Positions 53,101 to 62,100 of a stretch of DNA of 64,000 bases are shown here, in pieces. The stretch is from Stichopus chloronotus (lineage: Eukaryota; Echinodermata; Holothuroidea; Aspidochirotida; Stichopodidae). The notes under the pieces are model-generated. The model was not told the origin of the DNA. It made no database searches and saw only the letters and a program-made list of their open reading frames with translations. A program made the translations under genes and the position numbers. The DNA is taken from NCBI GenBank assembly GCA_021234535.1, contig CM037838.1:19041009-19105008 (forward strand), written 5' to 3'. The first letter of the stretch is position 1. Every line of letters begins with the position of its first letter.

Positions 53101-56100
53101 ACCTACGTTCGAGATGTCCACGTTCAATGGTTCAAAAAGCAACGAAAAGATAAGACTGTGGTCAAGTGCGGTTGTTTCTCCTTGCATTCGGACTGGTGTA
53201 GGGACAGAAACATTCCCTTCTCCGTGCCCAGGAAAAACAAAAGTGAGCATCGACCGCAGAGAAAGAAGCTGAAAAGTGGTGACGATGATACTGCAGGGAA
53301 TGGCACTCCAGGGCATTATCTCTGCATTCGTCTGGATGGCCACCGTGTAAGTCCCAGCATTCAAATGGAACTGAAAAAGTTGGAACAGAAGCCTGGTGAC
53401 TCTTTTGACATCACAAATCCCCACAGTGGGGAAATGTCATTGGTGGTTCATGGTATCACCACATCTGTAGCTGAAGAAAAACATACGAAGCAGATGAACA
53501 TTGAGTTTGAAGAGCATTACAGCTCTTGTGAGATTCCAGAAGAGTTATTCTACCAGGACAAGAACTCTTTGACCCGTTGCACCATTGAAATAATACCAAA
53601 GTCAAAGCCAGACCGGTGAGTGTTATGTCTAAATCCATATCTGCCTAAATGTCGCCATCTCCATTTTGTAGCTACCTCAGCCGTAGCCAAGCTTTCCTGT
53701 GCTGAGTAAAACAAAGTGCAGTAAAACTGCTCTTAACAAAGTCAGCAAGATGCTATAAGGACTTTAAAATTTGAATTTATGATAATACCTAACAATAAAC
53801 TGAAGATTTCTCTGCTATATTGGTAAAGACATTGGAGTCTGGTTCGACGATGTACATTTTGTATCTGTCGATGGTAGTATTTGAGACTGCAGACCCAAAG
53901 TGCAAAAGTAAAATTGTTTTCAATATGTTTTGCCGACCAATAGGACTTACTCTCAAGTCTTTCTGATGTCAAGAGCAGTAATCCCATTAAAACACTGAAG
54001 TTTGCTCGACTCTGGTTTCAATATAGCATGTGTGTTGGTCCATTGTCTGTTTACATCACTGTTTGCAAAAACCATGATTCTATGTCAGATCGACGTTAAA
54101 CTAAAGACGGCCATCTGACCTACAGTGCCTTGGATCAGGAACCGACTGCTCAACGTCCATCTAATATCACACCTATGTTGGAAAATTAATATGTAAAAAT
54201 TAATAAAAATTACAAAATTAATATAAAAAATATATAAAAAGAAGAAAAATATTTTCAGACCTCCATCTGATGTCATTTTTTCGTCGCAAAAAAAGGTGTT
54301 TTTTAGAATGACGTCAGCCTGACATCTGTTTTCCCTCCATGTCACTAGCTGACCTCAGTCTGACTGATTGGAACAAAAACTGTCATACAATCCAAAACCT
54401 TAAAAGCACAATATCCTGTAAACTGAAACTGATTGCATTGGTGATTCGTTGATGGACCACCTTTAAACACCAGAATGTAACTTTCAAAAGTAGGATTGCT
54501 GCTATAACCCTTGAATTGATTTTATTTAAAAAATAGCATTTCTTCTCCATTTTACTCATGAATGGAAGATTTGGGAAGATTATGCTCTTAAACTTGCCTA
54601 CAAAAAAAGAAAAACAGCCTTGACTTACATACATCACAACATGATCGTTGTACAGTGCAAAAAGATATTTACAATTTTGCACTGATTTCATATTTGCACT
54701 GTATGCATAGTGCAAGTACAAGATTGGTTACAAACACCTGTTGTATTTGGTAGAGACCATTTATTTGCATCAAACAAGGGTCAATTTTTAACACTGTTTA
54801 CACACAGAATCTCCCCAGACATTACGCTTGGACATATCTCTCAATTAGTGCTGTATGTAGGTGTGCATGTCAAGTTACAATGCAGTCATCAGCTTGACTC
54901 AGCAGATGTATAATGGTTGTCATAGGCCTATACATTGCAATTGTGACACAATACTGTGTGACATTTCAAAGAGCAAGGGTACTGCTCATTGCCACCTGAT
55001 GCAATATGTCAATTCAAAATTAAAACCACAATGAATGTAGGCTTTCTGGTGCTATCGCAAAGACTATTGATTAATATGTTTATTTTTCAGGAGAGCAGAA
55101 GAGGCTGTAAGAAATGTCGCCGACCCAACAGCTTCCAAAAATCTGATACGTCACATCTGCTTGCAGCGCTCCCTTAATGATATGAACAACATTGAAGACA
55201 GTGACAGTAAGTCAAACAAATGTGTCCTCCTCTGCCGGCAGTGCTTCAGGAGGATTATTTTAAAGTAAAAGGTTTAATCCTACCAACTCAAAATGCATTC
55301 AAACAGTTATTTCTAGCAGTTGTATATAATTCGATGTGTTTTTCCTTCTTGCACGTATCCCTTGTGGTGTACACAAAGATAAAAATCTATTTGTTCTTTT
55401 AAAGGTGTCTCAAAGTATCTGCTGAGGAAGGGATGTAACTTTGACACAGCTCAGAAGGTGAAAAAGGTTTACTTTAACCCACCTAACGAATCTCAAAGGG
55501 AGGCTCTCCACTTGGCAATGTCAAATACGTTTACAGTCATTCAGGGACCACCAGGTATTGAGCATTCTCCCTTTTTTTGTTACCTTCTGATCTGCATATT
55601 TTTACATTTGAGATAGAAATCACAATGAGTGCAATATATTATTAAATATGGAACAGTTTAATTTTTGAGTAAGTCTTGATCTACTGACCATGCAAAGATT
55701 TTTGCAAAAAGCTTATTCTCTATCCAGTTACTGTCCTTTGGTATCCAGATTTCACTCTATTTTGTGTTAAGTGCCTCATCAGAGAATGTATTTGTGAAAA
55801 AATATTAATGAGAGGATTGTTGTGTACCTTTCCATTCCACCCTCTTGGACATATGCTTATCGTAGTTGTTTACTGCATGATATCCTCACAGACAGAAGTG
55901 TTTAGTGGTACTTCTTTTATGCTTCACGATCATCTCATCAGGTACCGGCAAGACCAGGACAGGAGCGTACTTGGCCCATTTCTTCCATCAGTTGAACCAG
56001 ACTCTACCGTGTAATCCAAGGGCTGGTAGCACTCCTCAGATTCTGTACTGCGGTCCTTCCAATAAATCTGTCGATGTCATTGCAGGTTTGTATAACATTT

Positions 56101-59100
56101 TGCTGTTTCCAGTCTTTTCCTTCAAAAGTGTGATGGAGATCAAACCTGTTGGTGAGACAGCTTATAGAGAGACAGGAATGTTCATGAGGCACTGGAGATT
56201 TCTTTCAGGTTTTATGTGGAAGTTGGGACAAGAGTCCTTGTCTCACATACACCTTGTTTAACTTGTAGCATAACTTATTACCCTGCCATTTCCTGCATCA
56301 GGTGGTTTGATAGTGATTCTTCCAAGTCATGCACACTGCTTTCACAATTTACATTTATATCGGCTGATGGATGTCGATATTTTGAATAAGTAGGAAGCGA
56401 TTCAGTCATTTGTCCAATGACATGAATTCGTAGTAAAAGAAAATGTTGCCATGAAATTGACTTTCTTTCATGGATGTGTTAATGTAAAGATAAAATTCAT
56501 GGATGATTCTGGACGATGATGATATTCATTGAATAACATTCCTTCACAACATACCCAGATACTCATGTTATGTATCAGATAATTTTAGATGTGCATTGCT
56601 TCAAACAGATTTTTTAAATTTCTTTCTGGTGCCTCTTTTCATTGAAAACAACAAGTATGTGAACACTTTCTGGTCTGTCCTAGAAGACAGATACTTTGCA
56701 TTCTGATGAATACCACCAGAATGCTGACAGTCATAAACTGCAAGCGGTTACCATTGGTTTTACCTCCTTGCAATTTTGCCACCAACCAGTTTGCCCCCCC
56801 CAACCAATTTTGGAGAAAAAGATAAAAGATGTGGACAACATCAGAAACAAAGCAATGAAGAGATACAGGTATAACATGACATGTAACACCACCAGACACA
56901 GCAAAAATTAACATAGTATGTTAATGACACAAGATCAAATGACAATTTGATTTCGTTCTCAGTTTTCTTAACATGATGCAACCATCAGGGAAGGGGCAAA
57001 CTGGTCCACACTTTTGGACAAAGTGGTAGGTCATCAGGGGGGAACTGGTAGACAGCTTGGGGCGAACTGGTAATTTGGGGGCAAACTGGGTGGGGGAAAA
57101 CTTGCTATGGGGCAAAAGCCCGGTTTACCTGTGAGCTATATTGGTAATGAAAGTCAAATATATCCTAAAAACAGTCCCAGGCAAATCACTGTTTAAACCA
57201 ATCCATATTTTTCTGCAAATGCATCTGCTCCATTTCACAGAGTACTTGAAAGAATTCATGAATGCTGGGGATGATTTCAGCATCATTCGAGTCTACAGCG
57301 AGTCAATAGAGCAGCAAGAGTTTCCGTTGCCCGGTGTCAGCAGTGTCGAGAGGAAGTTTGGATCACGGGAGGAAGCCAAGATGGATCCCAGGCACAGAAA
57401 CATCTCTCTTCATTACCGAATTCGAGCCCAAGGTGCTCTGTATGCCGATGAGATCAATGGCATCGAAAGGGAGCTCAGAAGAGAGTCATCTAGAGTAACC
57501 AAAACAGTAAAAAGGAAAATTGCTCAGCTGAAACAGCTCATTTCAAATGCTATGGTAGGTATGGTGGGATCACGAATCTTGTAAAAATGCAAAATAAAAG
57601 CCAGCAGAGTAAAATAAGGCAATTGACTTATCCAATCAAAATACAGACTACCTCCCAAGTTGTTCATTTTTTGTAGCTGCATGAAGTAATCTGACCAAGA
57701 TCCATAGCAATGGAAATTACAGCTTTATTCAGAGGGTGTATTTACGGGAACAGTCATTGAAGAATGCATTGCTCGTGATGGAGGATGATGTAAGAGCTGT
57801 AATAAATGACAAAGTAAGATCGTTAAGGACGTCTGTAATATTCCCGACAGTTTGTGTGTAAATTATAAGAGACCATGAAACAGCACAATCATTTTCCATC
57901 GTTTGCGTGGGTCAGTGATCATCATTGTCGAGTTAAAGTTGCTTCCAGATGTCTAATTATTGTCTAAGTTGACTGTATTTGAAGTGCATCGTGAAAATAA
58001 ATAGCCACTTGAGCAAGCATCAACAATTTTCAAACTTTTATGAGGAATAATGGGGAAAATTCTCCCAAAGATGATATTTTATTCAGGGTATTTGCCCTTA
58101 AGATGTTCGTTGCTCTGGAAATATTTATACATTGCTCCAGACTTTTTTAGCTTATGAACAGTGTTTGTATTCATAAAGAAAAGAAAAATCAGGATATTTT
58201 ATGGACCACTGTCTAGATCGAAGAGTTGAAGAAACACCAAGTCATCCTCTGTACATGTAATGCTTCTGGACGGCAAATTTTGACCAAAGAAGGTACCCTT
58301 AACGTGATCCAGGTGATTGTCGATGAAGCTGGTATGTGCTCAGAACCGGAGACACTTATACCGTTAGTGAACCACAATCCAAGCCAAGTGGTCCTTATTG
58401 GAGATCACATGCAACTCAGGTAAGTGTTGGCCTGGGACGATTGTGCCACTCCACTACTTGTGACCAAAGTCTTACTGAGCAAGATAATTGCTAAAATGTT
58501 TTTTTTGTTTTGTTTTATCTGAGTTTAACTTACTAACTGCACTGACTGAGAAGCCTGAGTTTAGCCATTGAGAGGGATGCTATGTGAAACAATACACCCA
58601 GCTAGAAATTCAGATATTAACACACTTGAAGTTTTTACTTTGAACACTCTGCTAACTAATTTGGCCATTGCAAAGCAAATAAATGAGCAAATAATCTTTG
58701 TAGCATAGGTTTCTGAGTGAATTCTTGGCCAAGCGATTTATATTCAGTTAAAATAGTGACCACAGTTTTGAGCAGTTTCTTTCTTTACAAAAAAAACTTG
58801 TTTATTTTGTATTCCTCGCTACATGCAATTAAATGTCTTCATAAATTTTCCCCTACCATAAATTGTTATATATGCAAGTTGAATGGGGACCACAATTGTG
58901 CTGTTGTAGAATTTTGATGCAGAAGTCCTTTACACAATTGATACATGTATGTAAAGAATGATACGGGAGACAGCAGAAATGGTCATTTTTTGGTGTCATT
59001 TGTCACATTTTAGTATTAATCTTTTATGGGTTGCTACGTTACATATTGCATTGCGATGAGATACATGCGGCTGACTAGAACTTAAGAAAAAAAAACAGTG

Positions 59101-62100
59101 ATCCCACCTTTAGCTGAACCTGCAAGTACACATTTGCATTAAGGTTGATTGGCATTTTTCTTTTTGAGATTTCATTTGCTTGCAATGAGTGATGTACTGG
59201 GCATTCATGAGAGGAATTTCCCATTAGCTACTTTTTGAAAAAAAAATTGCAGCTGAGTTTATCGATCCATAAATAAATGCTGAACCACAAGTATGTGGAC
59301 CCAGAAGCTCTGCTGTAATAACCCTATTGTTAAAACCCATATAATTGTCGTTCAACTTCCTTCACATCATAAATAAACGGTTTACTCCAATTAATGTAAT
59401 TATTGTGTACATATGTATGCAAATATGTATGATGTGAAAAAGAACTGAAATGAAATACTTTCCATCACTACTGAGAAGCATGCCTCTTGTCTGTTCACTG
59501 TGTATGCACAGGAAATGATTATGTCCAAAGAGAAACAAGAAACTAATCAACTCCACTGGAGCAGAAAACCATGTTAGGGAAGACTAGCTAATTGGAATTC
59601 CCTCTTACGTTGCTTTTGTACCTCCAAAGTAACCTGTGCCTGACATAGTTGCATGTTGTTTCTACACAGTCAACATCCACCGCCTGGCTGTACTTGAGAA
59701 ACAAAAACAAGACTAAGATGACACTGATTGTCTCTTTTGTATTTTATGTCAATTTTGTGTCTCTTTTGTATTTTGTGTCAATCTATGCATCTTCAAGGCC
59801 AATAATTCAAGAACCTCATGCAAGAGAGCTAGGAGCAGAGAAGTCACTAATGGAAAAATACAAAGACCGAGCTTACACACTGAAAAGTCCAATACCGAAT
59901 GGTGAGTGTAAAAAGTAATTTGTTTCGCCAAGCTACTTTTCATTTGGTATCGGTTGTAGTGTCTTGTTTTCGTGCCTGTGATATGGCCTGTAGATGCCAC
60001 AATATGACAATAATGATGCCACAGTATGACAAACATGATGCTACAATATTCCAAAATACCGTCCACTCCAGGGTTGGGTCATATACCAGTATTCAAGTTT
60101 TCAGGTGGAATTTTGGGGACCCGTTCTACTCGGTAGCAATTTAATTTATTCATTACCACTACTGATACTCCTCCATACCTGTTCAAATTGTCTTGTACTG
60201 ACTAAATTTCTTGGAATCGATACCAATTTCAAAAAGTAAACTGTTATCATCCTTGAAATGTGTGGTTAATTCTCACATTTCTAATCTCAAAATTGTTGAA
60301 AAATATGATGTTGCCAACAAGAAGTAAAAATCCTAAAAGACATCTCGCTGTTGTTATAGCCTGCAGCCATTCTTTGAGCATAACACAAATAATGTCAGCT
60401 AAAAATCTTAACATTAGGCTATTTTGTAGATGAAATTTCAAGACTCACTGTAAACAGCATCGGTCTCCATGGTATTACATGTCCATCTGGCTGACTAAAA
60501 TCCAAAACACCTGTTTCCTGGTAATATTACATATGTCAGAAAGATCCCTGATATGCGACCACTAATGTTTTTTGGCCCAAACAGTCTAGAGTTAATTTGG
60601 TTAGGTGCATGATATTCAAAGAAAAAACAGTTAGACCTTGCAAGCTACAGTACTTCAACATCACATAGAAATATGTAAACTAGAAGCTAGCGATTCACAC
60701 GTTGATGAAGCTGAACACAATTGGCGGTGTCCTTTCTCTGTATTAAAGGCAAAGCAGCTTTGCTTCCCCATGCACATGTGCCCAATTTGGTCTGATACCA
60801 GTATTGAGGCGGGAAAAATACTGGTGTTTGTTTTTACTGGTACCGCCCACCTGTAACCCAGTCGTCATTATTTAATATTACAAGAGTTATTTTAGATTTT
60901 GAGTTACCATATAATATGGGAGTATGTCATTGTGCATTGTGTTCATCAAAACACCATTTTATTTCAGGCAATATACTTTTCTCTGTTGACTTAAGATTAT
61001 GAAAAGGAAACAGAGGTTTTTGCATCATTCGTCTTGATAAAATCGCTTTTACTGTTGCCAGATAGCTTCTTAAACTCCCTTAAATGTGAAATACTTTATT
61101 GAATTAGCAGTCTTGATCAATTTATTATTCTAGCACAGTCAGTGTGTGTTGAACCAAATTGAACTTTTTGTTGAAACTCATGAATGTAGTTAATAGTAAA
61201 CTGATTTTTTTTTTTGTAAAAATTACAGTTGCCTATACCTGAAATTAAAGTTTAACAGGAGACACAGGAAGGTATAGAATTATTCTGTATCCGCAGTCAA
61301 CAGGAGATGAATGTAATGTGTAGTTGCAGTAGACCTATCACAGAAAAGAGCTTATAAATAGAATCAGCATATGATTTATTAGAGGTACCTTCTCTTTGTC
61401 GATCATAATGATCCCTGTTTTCAATTCTTAGCATGAAGAGATATGCCGTTTTCCATCAACTGCTTTCTATGGAGGAGAACTGCAAACAGCTCAGTCTGTG
61501 AAGGATCGTTGGCCAGATACTGCAACTGAACGCATCTGGCCGAATGGCTATCCACGTGTCTTTTGCCACGTGGTTGGAGTCGAGGATGTGCTGACGGTCA
61601 GGTCGGCTGAGGGAAATGAAATGTCCCGAAGTAATCCCCAGGAGGTGTACCATGTGGTGAGTGAGGATGGACTGAATAAAACCTACCAGAGAGTTATAGA
61701 GTCTAATTAAGCTTGAGGTAGAAATTGATTTTTACAAGGTGAAAGAGAGAAAGTCTCTTCTGAATGAATGATTGTAAGAATAGAGAACTGAGTGTAGTAG
61801 ACAAAGAGGCTACACAGCTTTGAAGAGTTCCAAACTTATTTACCACATGTTATACGATCAAAGATTGACAAAACAAAACATTACATACACAGATCACAAC
61901 AATTAAGTGTCCTCTAATAGCCAAAGAAACAACAGAGTATTCTACAAAGAGAAAGACCATTAATGCAGAGTTATGCACTGTAATAGACAAAATGACACTA
62001 TGGGCATATACAAAGAGACAAAGTTAGCTTTTCACCATGGAGGGCATGATGGATTTTGTCAGAAAACATTGCAGCCAATCCTCAGATAGTATCATACATG

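Noticed and set aside
60457..60473. A 17-base segment between CAG and GTATTA that would restore phase between exons 28 and 29
   Set aside because: It would encode ASVSM, which does not resemble the expected Q-Y-R-M motif; a match by chance in 1.5 kb is likely.
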